DNA from: Clostridia bacterium
GTDB taxonomy: Bacteria; Bacillota; Clostridia; Oscillospirales; CAG-272
Assembly (NCBI GenBank): GCA_017452895.1
Contig: JAFTLE010000007.1
Location: forward strand, 1-55,623
Reading direction: 5' to 3'
Length of the DNA: 55,623 nucleotides
Below are positions 38,100-44,625 of this stretch, in pieces; within the stretch, counting starts at the first letter, position 1, and every line of letters starts with the position of its first letter. The translations under genes and the position numbers were made by a program. The notes below the pieces were generated by a model. It was not told the DNA's origin, did no database searches, and saw only the letters and a program-made list of their open reading frames with translations.

Positions 38100-38366
38100 A
38101 TGTTTTGCAAAAAAGCACAGCCCACAGCGTGGGAATGTCTGTGGCGCGGGATGACGGCGGTGTTTGCCGTGATCGGCTTTCTCGGAACGCTTGCTTTTCT
38201 CAAAAAGAAGGGTAAGAAGCTCACGAAAAAAATGGAAAAGGTCGGTTGCGACTGCATCGAGGCGTGCGAGGACCTCTGTGAGGATATGTGCGACTGTATG
38301 TCCGATAGCGACGGCAACGAATCGACCAAAAATGGAAAACAAAGCGACAAAACCGCGAAGCAATAA
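38100..38366 (+). CDS. Cysteine-motif small membrane protein
   Basis: The 88-residue product has a hydrophobic segment at about 17-34, a very basic stretch (KKKGKKLTKKMEK, 35-47) and then an acidic helix-like tail with cysteines at 50, 52, 56, 60, 64 and 66. The spacing CxC-x3-C-x3-C-x3-CxC is symmetrical and places most cysteines on one helix face among Asp/Glu. Two more Cys are at 3 and 13. The positive-inside rule puts the Cys tail in the cytoplasm. GGGGGAA lies upstream of the ATG and a terminator follows. I recognise no family; metal binding or a redox role is a guess from the pattern. Confidence 0.7.
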   Translation: MFCKKAQPTAWECLWRGMTAVFAVIGFLGTLAFLKKKGKKLTKKMEKVGCDCIEACEDLCEDMCDCMSDSDGNESTKNGKQSDKTAKQ

Positions 38367-38376
38367 GGGAAAAAGA

Positions 38377-38415
38377 GGCTTTTGTAAATGAAAGTTTACA
38401 AAAGCCCTATTTTTT
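38377..38415. terminator. Terminator between the Cys-motif gene and the S24 repressor
   Basis: GGCTTTTGTAAA and TTTACAAAAGCC enclose a 6-base loop and are followed by TATTTTTT. It separates two convergent genes. Confidence 0.9.
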
Positions 38416-38423
38416 AAAAAGCC

Positions 38424-39236
38424 TTATGAACGGCGGCGCTTCATATGCCCCACGACCTTGCCGCAGCAAAGGAAGTCCTGAAAACGGCAAAGCGGAATGT
38501 CGGGGTATTCGGGATTCAGCGAATGGAGTCGGTCTCCCATAAAACGCTTGAAGTAACCCTCGCCGTCCCCGACGAATACGCCGAGATCGCCAAAGTTCAC
38601 GCTCTGCTGGCTGTGGATCAGAAGCACGTCGCCGTCGTTGAAGCTCGGCTCCATGCTGTGCCCCGATACGCGCAGGGCATAATCCGCAAGATCGGTGTTG
38701 CGGGTGCTGGGCACTTGAATATACTCGTGCTCGCCGCTCCCCTCAAGGACCGTGCCGAGTCCCGCGGATACGGGCAACAGAAAGATCGGCAGGGTGCGCA
38801 TACCGCTGCTGCACCGCTTGACGGGCTTTTCAAGGACGGTCGCCGTGGGTGCTTCCTCCTTCGCTCTTTGTTCCTCTGCCGAAAGCACCTGCAGCTCGGT
38901 AAAGGGAATGCTTCTTCCCGCCTCAGCGCCCTTCGCCAGGATCAATTGCACCATCTCACGCGTTGCGTCGTCGCAGATGCGGAAGCTTGCAAGCAGCTCG
39001 CTTTCGGTCTCGGTCAGCGTCTCTGCAATAAAGCTGTCCTCACAGCAGGCAAGAAAGCCAAGCGGACATTCGAGCGCGTGCGCAATGGCAAGCGCGGTCG
39101 AAAGCTTCGGCTCGGTGATCGCGCCCGAAAGCAGCTTCGTCAGCGTGCCAAGCGGAATGCCGGAGCGCTCGCTCAGCTCCGCGGAGGTCAGGCTCTTTTC
39201 ATTCTTCACTTGTTTGACTCGTTCGGAAAACGTCAT
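38424..39236 (-). CDS. Self-cleaving CI/LexA-type repressor (XRE plus S24 peptidase)
   Basis: The 270-residue protein has an N-terminal helix-turn-helix (SAELSERSGIPLGTLTKLLSG, split near 18-38), a linker, and a C-terminal S24 domain. The S24 elements are complete: cleavage site Ala158-Gly159 (PVSAGLG), nucleophile Ser194 (SGHSMEPSF) and base Lys230 (GYFKRF). It should therefore self-cleave on activated RecA, or respond to a similar signal, like phage CI, HdiR or ImmA-independent regulators. It is longer than LexA (about 205) and its N-terminal domain is XRE type, so it is not LexA itself. A strong promoter with an upstream inverted repeat suggests autoregulation. No prophage genes surround it. 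Confidence 0.88.
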   Translation of the reverse strand: MTFSERVKQVKNEKSLTSAELSERSGIPLGTLTKLLSGAITEPKLSTALAIAHALECPLGFLACCEDSFIAETLTETESELLASFRICDDATREMVQLILAKGAEAGRSIPFTELQVLSAEEQRAKEEAPTATVLEKPVKRCSSGMRTLPIFLLPVSAGLGTVLEGSGEHEYIQVPSTRNTDLADYALRVSGHSMEPSFNDGDVLLIHSQQSVNFGDLGVFVGDGEGYFKRFMGDRLHSLNPEYPDIPLCRFQDFLCCGKVVGHMKRRRS

Positions 39237-39266
39237 GATCTACGCTCCTTTTTATTTTGTGAGGAT

Positions 39267-39296
39267 AGCATACCATAGATTCCTGCCATTTGTCAA
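39267..39296 (-). promoter_or_regulatory. Promoter of the S24 repressor gene
   Basis: TTGACA (39296-39291) and TATGCT (39272-39267) are separated by 18 bases on the minus strand, about 30 bases before the start codon. Confidence 0.78.
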
Positions 39297-39297
39297 G

Positions 39298-39336
39298 CAT
39301 TTTTGGAAAAATTTTTTCAAAAAACATCCAAAAATG
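39298..39336. promoter_or_regulatory. Inverted repeat upstream of the S24 repressor promoter
   Basis: CATTTTTGG (39298-39306) and CCAAAAATG (39328-39336) are perfect inverted arms whose starts are 30 bases apart, directly next to the -35 box. A candidate binding site for the repressor; arm spacing of about three helical turns would suit a dimer of dimers. Inference only. Confidence 0.45.
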
Positions 39337-39383
39337 GAAAAATAGAAGCTAAAAAATCTTCTTTGCAAAGCATTCTTTACATC

Positions 39384-39410
39384 ACAAGAGGAAAAACACG
39401 GCATATACTG
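39384..39410 (+). promoter_or_regulatory. Mother-cell (SigK-type) promoter of spoVFA-spoVFB
   Basis: AC, 16 bases, then CATATACTG resembles the SigK consensus AC-N15/17-CATAnnnTA with one mismatch. It lies about 30 bases before the start of spoVFA. In Bacillus spoVF is SigK-dependent, which agrees. Confidence 0.6.
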
Positions 39411-39439
39411 AAAGCGAACTGCCCTTACTTGGAGATCGT

Positions 39440-40240
39440 ATGAGAATTGTAACGGTTGGCGGTGATGCACGCATCGTGTACGCCGCTGAATGCTTTGCGG
39501 CAGAGGGACACGCGGTATCCCTCCTTTGCCCTGCCATCCCCTCGCCACTGCCCACTGCCGACACCGCGGACGGTGCGGAGCTGATCCTGCTCCCAATGCC
39601 CCTGACGCGTGACGGTGTAACGGTCACGACCGCAAAGGGAAGAGGGATCCCCCTCAGGGAGCTGTCCGCGCTTGACTGCGTTCTGCTCGCAGGCGGCGGC
39701 GCATCGCCCTTCGACGCGTCGCTTCCTTATTATAATTATGCCGCCGATCCGACCCTCGTTGCGGAAAATGCCCGCCTGACCGCCCTCGGCACGCTCGATG
39801 CGTGGGGGACGCTCGGGGAGGAGGTTGCCGTCCTTTGTGTCGGCTACGGCTACGTCGGCGCGGCGTTGGCACGCGCCGCACGCGATCACGGATATCGCGT
39901 CTACGTCGCCGCGCGGCGGCGAGAGGTGCGCGAGCGTGCGGAGCAGGACGGCTTTTGCTCGCTTGCCATCAACGAGCTACCGCCGTGCGAGCTGCCGCTG
40001 TTCGTTTGTAACAGCGTCCCCGCGCCGATCCACACCGCCGATTTTTTTAAGCGGTTGCCCAAATACTCCCGCTACTACGAGCTTGCAAGTCCACCGGGTG
40101 GTATCTGCCCCGAGACCGATCACGGAGTGATTCCGATCCACGCGCTCCCGGGGATCCCCGGAAAGTACGCGCCAAGGGAGGCGGGGCGGATTATCTACAC
40201 ATCCGTCAAGTCCTTCCTCAGCGCTCGAGGTTTTTTATGA
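39440..40240 (+). CDS. spoVFA: Dipicolinate synthase subunit A
   Basis: The 266-residue NAD(P)-binding subunit, with SpoVFB, converts dihydrodipicolinate to dipicolinic acid in the mother cell during sporulation. The N-terminal MRIVTVGGDARIVYAAE and the internal nucleotide-binding loop VLCVGYGYVGAALA near 131-144 are family features, as is the end region PGIPGKYAPREAGRII. GGAG lies 5 bases before the ATG. It overlaps spoVFB by ATGA. Together with spoVAC-E this shows that the cell both makes and stores dipicolinate, so it forms true endospores. Confidence 0.95.
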   Translation: MRIVTVGGDARIVYAAECFAAEGHAVSLLCPAIPSPLPTADTADGAELILLPMPLTRDGVTVTTAKGRGIPLRELSALDCVLLAGGGASPFDASLPYYNYAADPTLVAENARLTALGTLDAWGTLGEEVAVLCVGYGYVGAALARAARDHGYRVYVAARRREVRERAEQDGFCSLAINELPPCELPLFVCNSVPAPIHTADFFKRLPKYSRYYELASPPGGICPETDHGVIPIHALPGIPGKYAPREAGRIIYTSVKSFLSARGFL

Positions 40241-40797
40241 TTGGATACGCATTTTGCGGCTCTTTTTGCACGCTTTCCCACTCGCTTGCCGCCCTACGCC
40301 GCCTGACCGCAGACGGAGAGGAGGTCCAGCCCATCGTCAGCGAAACCGTCTTCAGCACCGATACGCGCTTCTGGCGCGCCGCGGAATTTGTCCGCACCGT
40401 TGAGGAGCTTTGCGGAAGACCCGTCATCCACACGGTCGTCGCCGCCGAGCCGCTCGGCCCCGCGATGCCGCTTGAGGCACTCGTCATCTCGCCCTGCACG
40501 GGCAATACCCTCGCTAAGATCGCGCGCGGGATCACCGATTCCTCGGTCACCATGGCGGCAAAGGCGCATCTGCGGTGCGACCGCCCGCTTCTGCTCGCCC
40601 CCGCCTCCAACGATTCTATGTCGGCAAATCTTTCAAACGTCGCAACCCTTCTTTTGCGTAAGGAGGTCTACTTCGTCCCGATGCGGCAGGATGACCCCCT
40701 CAAAAAGCCGCACTCGCTCGTCGCCGACTTTACCTGCCTCTCGGACTGTCTCGCTGCCGCGCGGGAGGGGCGACAACGCCGCCCGCTGTTTTTGTGA
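40237..40797 (+). CDS. spoVFB: Dipicolinate synthase subunit B
   Basis: The 186-residue flavoprotein-fold subunit of dipicolinate synthase shows GYAFCGSFCTL at the N-terminus (flavin-binding GxxxGSF-type loop), SPCTGNTLAKIARGITDS near 88-105 and PASNDSMSANLSNVATLL near 126-143, all typical of DpaB/SpoVFB. Its start overlaps the end of spoVFA. No obvious terminator follows; the next 358 bases are gene-free and strongly structured. Clostridia without SpoVF use an electron-transfer flavoprotein instead, so the presence of this pair is informative about lineage. Confidence 0.95.
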   Translation: MIGYAFCGSFCTLSHSLAALRRLTADGEEVQPIVSETVFSTDTRFWRAAEFVRTVEELCGRPVIHTVVAAEPLGPAMPLEALVISPCTGNTLAKIARGITDSSVTMAAKAHLRCDRPLLLAPASNDSMSANLSNVATLLLRKEVYFVPMRQDDPLKKPHSLVADFTCLSDCLAAAREGRQRRPLFL

Positions 40798-41056
40798 GGG
40801 CGGGCATCTTTGGGTAAAACCAAAAATGGCGAAAAGAGAGAAGGGAAATTCTATGAAACCTTGTAACCGTTTGAGAAAATCAAGGTTGAAATTCTAACGA
40901 ATTTCTCCCAAAGAGGTCAATGCCATTTTCTTTCGCCGTTTTCGGGACTCGACGTACCGAGTACGCCTCACGCCCCGAACAACGGCGAATTTTCCGCCAA
41001 ATCTGCGCAGCCCCCATCGCCCCTCACACTCCCCCAAAAGCCTTGCAAGGAAATTC

Positions 41057-41085
41057 TTGAAAATCAATCGTATTACGATTATACA
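41057..41085 (+). promoter_or_regulatory. Promoter of the islet XRE gene
   Basis: TTGAAA and TATACA are separated by 17 bases. The spacer is occupied by the palindromic operator 41066-41080, a classic arrangement for repression. Confidence 0.72.
41066..41080. promoter_or_regulatory. Islet operator 1
   Basis: AATCG-TATTA-CGATT is a perfect 15-base palindrome with a central T, followed by ATAC. It sits between the -35 and -10 boxes of the XRE promoter. Confidence 0.7.
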
Positions 41086-41109
41086 AACAGCATTCCGTTG
41101 TTCAAATGT

Positions 41110-41124
41110 AATTGAAATACGATT
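41110..41124. promoter_or_regulatory. Islet operator 2
   Basis: AATTG-AAATA-CGATT matches operator 1 with one change in the left half and is again followed by ATAC. It lies 33 bases before the XRE start codon. Confidence 0.6.
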
Positions 41125-41156
41125 ATACTAATGATGAACAAGCAAGGGGGGGTGGT

Positions 41157-41477
41157 ATGATCGAAAAAGCGATTGGAAAACGGGTGCAGGAGTTTCGTAA
41201 GAAGAAGCATTTCACACAACAGGCGTTTGCGGAAATGCTCGGTATTTCGACAAATTATCTCTCGGCACTTGAAAGAGGGGTCTATAATATCAAAAATGAA
41301 ATGCTGGTGCAGATTATTAATCTGCTTGACTGTACCGCAGACGATCTGTTTTGCGACGTGATTGACAACGGCTACCGTGTCAGAGCCTCACGTTTGTCCG
41401 AGCAGATTGAAAAGCTGTCGCCCGAGGAACAGGCAAGGATTTTTGCCGTTGTCGAGGCAATGCTCAAAAACCAATAA
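41157..41477 (+). CDS. XRE-family regulator of the islet
   Basis: The 106-residue protein has a Cro/C1 helix-turn-helix at about 7-62 (QQAFAEMLGISTNYLSALER) and a helical tail with LSPEEQARIFAVVEAML. The ATG at 41157 follows GGGGGGTGG; the frame extends upstream without a site. Three near-identical operators (41066, 41110, 41553) lie before this gene and before the AbrB-like gene, so it probably represses itself and that neighbour. Short XRE regulators of this type are common in mobile and accessory DNA of clostridia. AT-rich codons contrast with the GC-rich spoVF genes next door. Confidence 0.85.
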   Translation: MIEKAIGKRVQEFRKKKHFTQQAFAEMLGISTNYLSALERGVYNIKNEMLVQIINLLDCTADDLFCDVIDNGYRVRASRLSEQIEKLSPEEQARIFAVVEAMLKNQ

Positions 41478-41506
41478 AAATCTGCAATTTTGCAGATTTT
41501 TTGTTT
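41476..41506 (+). terminator. Terminator after the islet XRE gene
   Basis: AAAATCTGCAA and TTGCAGATTTT close on a 2-base loop and are followed by TTTTTG, immediately after the stop codon. Confidence 0.88.
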
Positions 41507-41552
41507 TCCCGCCTTATTCCAACAAAAATCGACAAGCAGAGCGTGATATACG

Positions 41553-41567
41553 AATCGCACAACGATT
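41553..41567. promoter_or_regulatory. Islet operator 3, before the AbrB-like gene
   Basis: AATCG-CACAA-CGATT, followed by ATAC, has the same half-sites and 5-base spacing as operator 1. A weak promoter (TGATAT, 17 bases, TATACC at 41567-41572) overlaps it, 24 bases before the AbrB-like start. Confidence 0.65.
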
Positions 41568-41595
41568 ATACCAATCAAACAACGAGGGGGATTCT

Positions 41596-41831
41596 ATGAA
41601 GGAAAATCAAAAAAAGCGTGACAAGCTTGGGAGGGTTGTGATTCCAATAGAGATAGGAAAACCTTGGGATTAAAAGCGGGCGACCTGCTTTCGGTCTCTT
41701 TGGCGGGTGCGGAAATCGCACTCATTCCGTTACGACACACCTGCCGCCTGTGCAATCGATTGATTGAGACGCAAAAGCAGGATCTGCCGCTTTGCAAGGG
41801 TTGCATTGCTAAAATCAAAGCCTATTTATAA
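41596..41831 (+). pseudogene. AbrB-like transition regulator with a frameshift
   Basis: The start ATG at 41596 follows GAGGGGG. It encodes KKRDKLGRVVIPIEI, the swapped-hairpin DNA-binding element of AbrB/SpoVT proteins, but this frame stops at 41671-41673. In the frame one base back the protein continues as RKTLGLKAGDLLSVSLAGAE and ends in two cysteine pairs (CRLC and CKGC, a probable zinc ribbon) at 41831. Restoring one A at about 41655 gives an unbroken family member of about 78 residues. No slippery sequence is visible, so a recent one-base deletion or a sequence error is more likely than programmed shifting. Confidence 0.8.
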
Positions 41832-41834
41832 GAA

Positions 41835-41892
41835 AAAGCCGAAGCATTGGCGTGATACTCTTAACGGAGTATCACGCCAATGCTTCGGCTTT
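41835..41892 (-). terminator. Very long hairpin after dnaI (26-bp perfect stem)
   Basis: The arms of 26 bases (AAAGCCGAAGCATTGG... and its exact complement) enclose TTAACG. On the minus strand the stem is followed by TTTTTC, so it can end the rex-dnaD-dnaI transcript; on the plus strand the T-run is poor. The stem is far longer than the other terminators here (8-18 bp). Confidence 0.8.
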
Positions 41893-41961
41893 CATAATTT
41901 ATCCCATTTTGAAGTTTTTCGGGCGCCTTTTTTCAAAAAGGCGCAAACGTCGGCGCAAACC

Positions 41962-42924
41962 TTAGAAGCGGGTGCGGTTATCCTTACCGACGAAGGGGAG
42001 CGGCTCAAACTCACCGAACAGGCGGCTGGTGATGCGGTCATCGTAGATCTCGCGCAGGGCTTGCGCGGTGAGATTCGTGCTGATGACGGTCGCGCGGCGG
42101 TGGTTGATGCGTGTATTGAGCAGATTATAAAGCACCGAGACCGAGAACTGATTGACAAGCTCGGTACCGAGGTCGTCAATGATGAGAAGCTCGCAATCGA
42201 AATACTTATCCGAGAGCGATTCGGTCTCATTTCTGCCGCTTTTGAAGCGATCGTACTCAAAATCCGAGAGGATATTCGGTGCGCTTTCGTAAAGCACGTC
42301 GAAGCCGCGCTCGATCACGCGGCGCGCAATGGCGGTGGACAGGTGCGTTTTTCCAAGCCCCGTCGTGCCGACGAGCAGAAGGTTGCCCGTTCCGTTCGGG
42401 AAATTCTCGGCAAAATCGCGCGCCCTGCCGTAGGTGGCGCGCATTCTTTCGTAATCGGCGGTATTATCCATATAGTAATCGAGCGAGAAATTCTCAAAGG
42501 ACTGCCGCTCGATCAGGCTGCCAAGCCCCGAGGTACGGAAGCCCTCCAGCACGAGTGCGCGGCGCATACAGTCGCAAAGTCGGGTCTCGATCACGCCCGT
42601 ATCCTTACAGAGCTTGCATTCGTAGGCGGGCTCGGTATAATCCGCGGGCAGCCCCAGCTTTTTGAGAAGCTCGGCACGCATCGCCTGCAGCTCAAGATTT
42701 TCTGCCTCTGCCGCCTGCAGACGCTCGCTGACGTTCTCGCCGCCCTCACAGGCGATACGGAAGAGCGAAAGTCCCGTACGGGAGAGGGCGCGGTCGATCT
42801 CTGCCGCCTCAGGACACTTTAGATGCAGCTGCTCGGTATGCGCGGCGGCAAGGTCAAGCGCGCGCTTGCGCTTGGTGTCGAACGCATCCCGCACGCGGCG
42901 GTAGTTTTCACTGTTAAAGCTCAT
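41962..42924 (-). CDS. dnaI: Primosomal protein DnaI / DnaC-type helicase loader
   Basis: The 320-residue AAA+ protein loads the replicative helicase. A zinc site (C103, C106, C117, C119: CKLCKDTG...CDC) precedes the ATPase domain with Walker A GTTGLGKT at 186-193 and Walker B LLIIDDLGTE near 246-254, followed by NTRINHRRATVISTNL. The N-terminal half, which in DnaI contacts the helicase, is helical. It overlaps dnaD by ATGA. Placement beside dnaD, away from the dnaA cluster but within 35 kb of it, makes this a second replication-initiation locus in the window. Confidence 0.93.
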   Translation of the reverse strand: MSFNSENYRRVRDAFDTKRKRALDLAAAHTEQLHLKCPEAAEIDRALSRTGLSLFRIACEGGENVSERLQAAEAENLELQAMRAELLKKLGLPADYTEPAYECKLCKDTGVIETRLCDCMRRALVLEGFRTSGLGSLIERQSFENFSLDYYMDNTADYERMRATYGRARDFAENFPNGTGNLLLVGTTGLGKTHLSTAIARRVIERGFDVLYESAPNILSDFEYDRFKSGRNETESLSDKYFDCELLIIDDLGTELVNQFSVSVLYNLLNTRINHRRATVISTNLTAQALREIYDDRITSRLFGEFEPLPFVGKDNRTRF

Positions 42925-43910
42925 CCCTTTTGCTCCTCTTCCTTTTTCTTGAACTTTTCATAGCTGCGCTGTACGGCGCGGTTGAAAAAGTCGTCGGTGT
43001 CAAAGTTACCCATCCGCGGCACACCGTTTTGCTTCGCCGACACGGGCTTTTTATATTTCTGCGCCTTCTCGGCACGCTCGCGCTCAAGGTGCGCCTCCGC
43101 CTCGGAAAGAGAGCGGACACCTGCGGCATGCCAATCGGCAAGGATCTTATGCGCGTAATGGATCGATGCCTTCCCCGAATTGTTGACGGTGATATCGTAG
43201 GCAAGCCCGATGACATCCTCACCGTATCCGAAGTCGGCAACCCACGCGGTCACGCGCTCGCTCTCCTTCTCGGTCAGCGTGCGCTCACCCAGACCGAACA
43301 GACGGCGAATCTTCCCCTCTGCCGAGTGAAAGAGATACTGTCTTTGTATGTAAGCATCGAGCGCCGACACGGTATGGATGCCGTTTTCGGTCAGTGTCTT
43401 TGCGACCCGCTCGGCATAGCGGTAGGACTTTTTCCCCATTGCGTAGCAGTAGGAAAAGAGGGTCAGGATAAAATCCGCCTCCAGCCCGCAGGCATCGAGC
43501 AGATACAGCACCGTCTCGATCTCGACCTTGCTTGGCATCTGTCCGTAAATGCGCGCGCACTCGGATAAAAGGGCGCGCAGATTGCCGTCCTCAATCCGCT
43601 GTGCGAGATATTCCGAGCTGCGATAGGGGTCGATCGGCTCGGGTGCCTTTTGCTTCGGCAGATCGGTATCACGCTGAGGCGTCGCACCCTTTTCGCTCAC
43701 AAGGACACCCGCCCCGCGCCAATAGGCGATCGCCGATGCCGCCTCGTCAGTCGAAAGACCCGCTGCCGCGGAAAGCTCCGCCGCCGTGCGGGCGGTATCC
43801 GAAAGGAGGGCGGCGCAAAGCAAGCGCAGCTCGGGCGCCTCTGCCTCCGCGAATGCGGGAAGCTCGGCGAGCGAGACCCCTTTTTTAAACTTAAAGCTTG
43901 CGTTTTTCAT
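42921..43910 (-). CDS. dnaD: DnaD-domain replication initiation protein
   Basis: The product is 329 residues from the ATG at 43910, chosen because the frame upstream lies within rex and does not look like protein of this family. The N-terminal region (FKFKKGVSLAELPAFA) has a winged-helix look with ELSAAAGLSTDEAASAIAYW. Two DnaD/DnaB_2 domains follow, the second containing VIGLAYDITVNNSGKASIHYAHKIL near 237-261 and the closing W of the YxxxI-W type motif (ILADWHAAGV). It overlaps rex by about 20 bases and dnaI by 4. In Gram-positives DnaD-type proteins remodel the origin and bring in the loader DnaI, as expected from the gene pair. Confidence 0.85.
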   Translation of the reverse strand: MKNASFKFKKGVSLAELPAFAEAEAPELRLLCAALLSDTARTAAELSAAAGLSTDEAASAIAYWRGAGVLVSEKGATPQRDTDLPKQKAPEPIDPYRSSEYLAQRIEDGNLRALLSECARIYGQMPSKVEIETVLYLLDACGLEADFILTLFSYCYAMGKKSYRYAERVAKTLTENGIHTVSALDAYIQRQYLFHSAEGKIRRLFGLGERTLTEKESERVTAWVADFGYGEDVIGLAYDITVNNSGKASIHYAHKILADWHAAGVRSLSEAEAHLERERAEKAQKYKKPVSAKQNGVPRMGNFDTDDFFNRAVQRSYEKFKKKEEEQKG

Positions 43911-44589
43911 TGCTTTTCGAGGAAAGGGCGTAGCACAGCGCGAGCAGAGAATCACCCATATGCATATTTTCAATGATAACGTCGGGATCGTCGCTCTTGA
44001 GTGCCATATTCGAGAAATTCCAGATGCCGGGCACACCCGCTGAGGCAAGTCGGTGCGCGATTTCCTCCGCGGCATCCTTCGGCGTCGTCAGAACGCCGAT
44101 CTCCACGCGGTTGCTCGCGCAAAATTCCTCAAGGCTATCAATATGGTAAACGGGCACGCCCGAGAAGGACTGCCCGACCAGCTCCTCCGCCACGTCAAAC
44201 ATCGCAAGACGGGTCACGCCGCGACGCTCAAACATATGGCTAGAAACGAGCGCGCGTCCGAGATTGCCCGCGCCCACGATGATCGCCTGATAGCCCTCGT
44301 TCACGCCCAGCAGCTCGCTGATCTGCGTGTAAAGATACCCAACGTTATAGCCGTAGCCCTGCTGACCGAAGGAGCCGAAGCAGTTCAGATCCTGACGGAT
44401 CTGCGATGCGGTCACGCCCATCATACCGGCAAGCGCCAGCGAGCTGATGCGGCTCGTCCCCTGTGCAAGAAGCTCACCGAGATAGCGGTGATAATGCGGC
44501 AAGCGGCGAATGACGGCGGCAGGCACGGCAAGCTCCGCCGACGGCTTTTCGCTTGTCGAAAATTGTTGGTTTTTCAGGTCTTTTTTCAA
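43891..44589 (-). CDS. rex: Redox-sensing transcriptional repressor Rex
   Basis: The 232-residue repressor senses the NADH/NAD ratio and controls fermentation genes. The winged helix includes VIRRLPHYHRYL near 26-37 and SRISSLALAGMMGVTASQIRQDL (split), and the Rossmann loop GAGNLG lies at 106-111. The best start is a TTG at 44589 with AGAGG about 9 bases upstream; no ATG is available before the conserved VIRRLP. It is followed by dnaD with overlap, linking redox control and replication genes on one transcript. The region before it is packed with DnaA-box-like sites. Confidence 0.95.
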   Translation of the reverse strand: MKKDLKNQQFSTSEKPSAELAVPAAVIRRLPHYHRYLGELLAQGTSRISSLALAGMMGVTASQIRQDLNCFGSFGQQGYGYNVGYLYTQISELLGVNEGYQAIIVGAGNLGRALVSSHMFERRGVTRLAMFDVAEELVGQSFSGVPVYHIDSLEEFCASNRVEIGVLTTPKDAAEEIAHRLASAGVPGIWNFSNMALKSDDPDVIIENMHMGDSLLALCYALSSKSNEKRKL

Positions 44590-44625
44590 AACAGTAATCC
44601 TCTTATATATCGCGATAAATCAGAC

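Larger units (their letters stand above)
40798..41156. repeat. Gene-free structured region with two compound hairpins
   Basis: No credible gene lies in these 359 bases. At 40843-40909 GGGAAATTC pairs with GAATTTC(TC)CC, with an inner hairpin ACCTTG/CAAGGT. At 40932-40989 TTCGCCGTT-TTCGGG pairs with CCCGAA-C-AACGGCGAA (15 bp, one bulge), with an inner CGTAC/GTACG hairpin on a 3-base loop. AAAATGGC (40823) and GCCATTTT (40922) can also pair. It may be a REP- or MITE-like repeat or a structured RNA; no homing or coding signature is visible. The XRE promoter lies at its right end. Confidence 0.55.

Noticed and set aside
38424-39236. S24 protein as LexA
   Set aside because: It is 65 residues longer than LexA, and its N-terminal domain is a Cro/C1 helix-turn-helix and not the LexA winged helix.
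41650-41673. Programmed frameshift in the AbrB-like gene
   Set aside because: No slippery heptamer, stimulatory stem or internal Shine-Dalgarno sequence is visible at the junction; a one-base deletion explains it.
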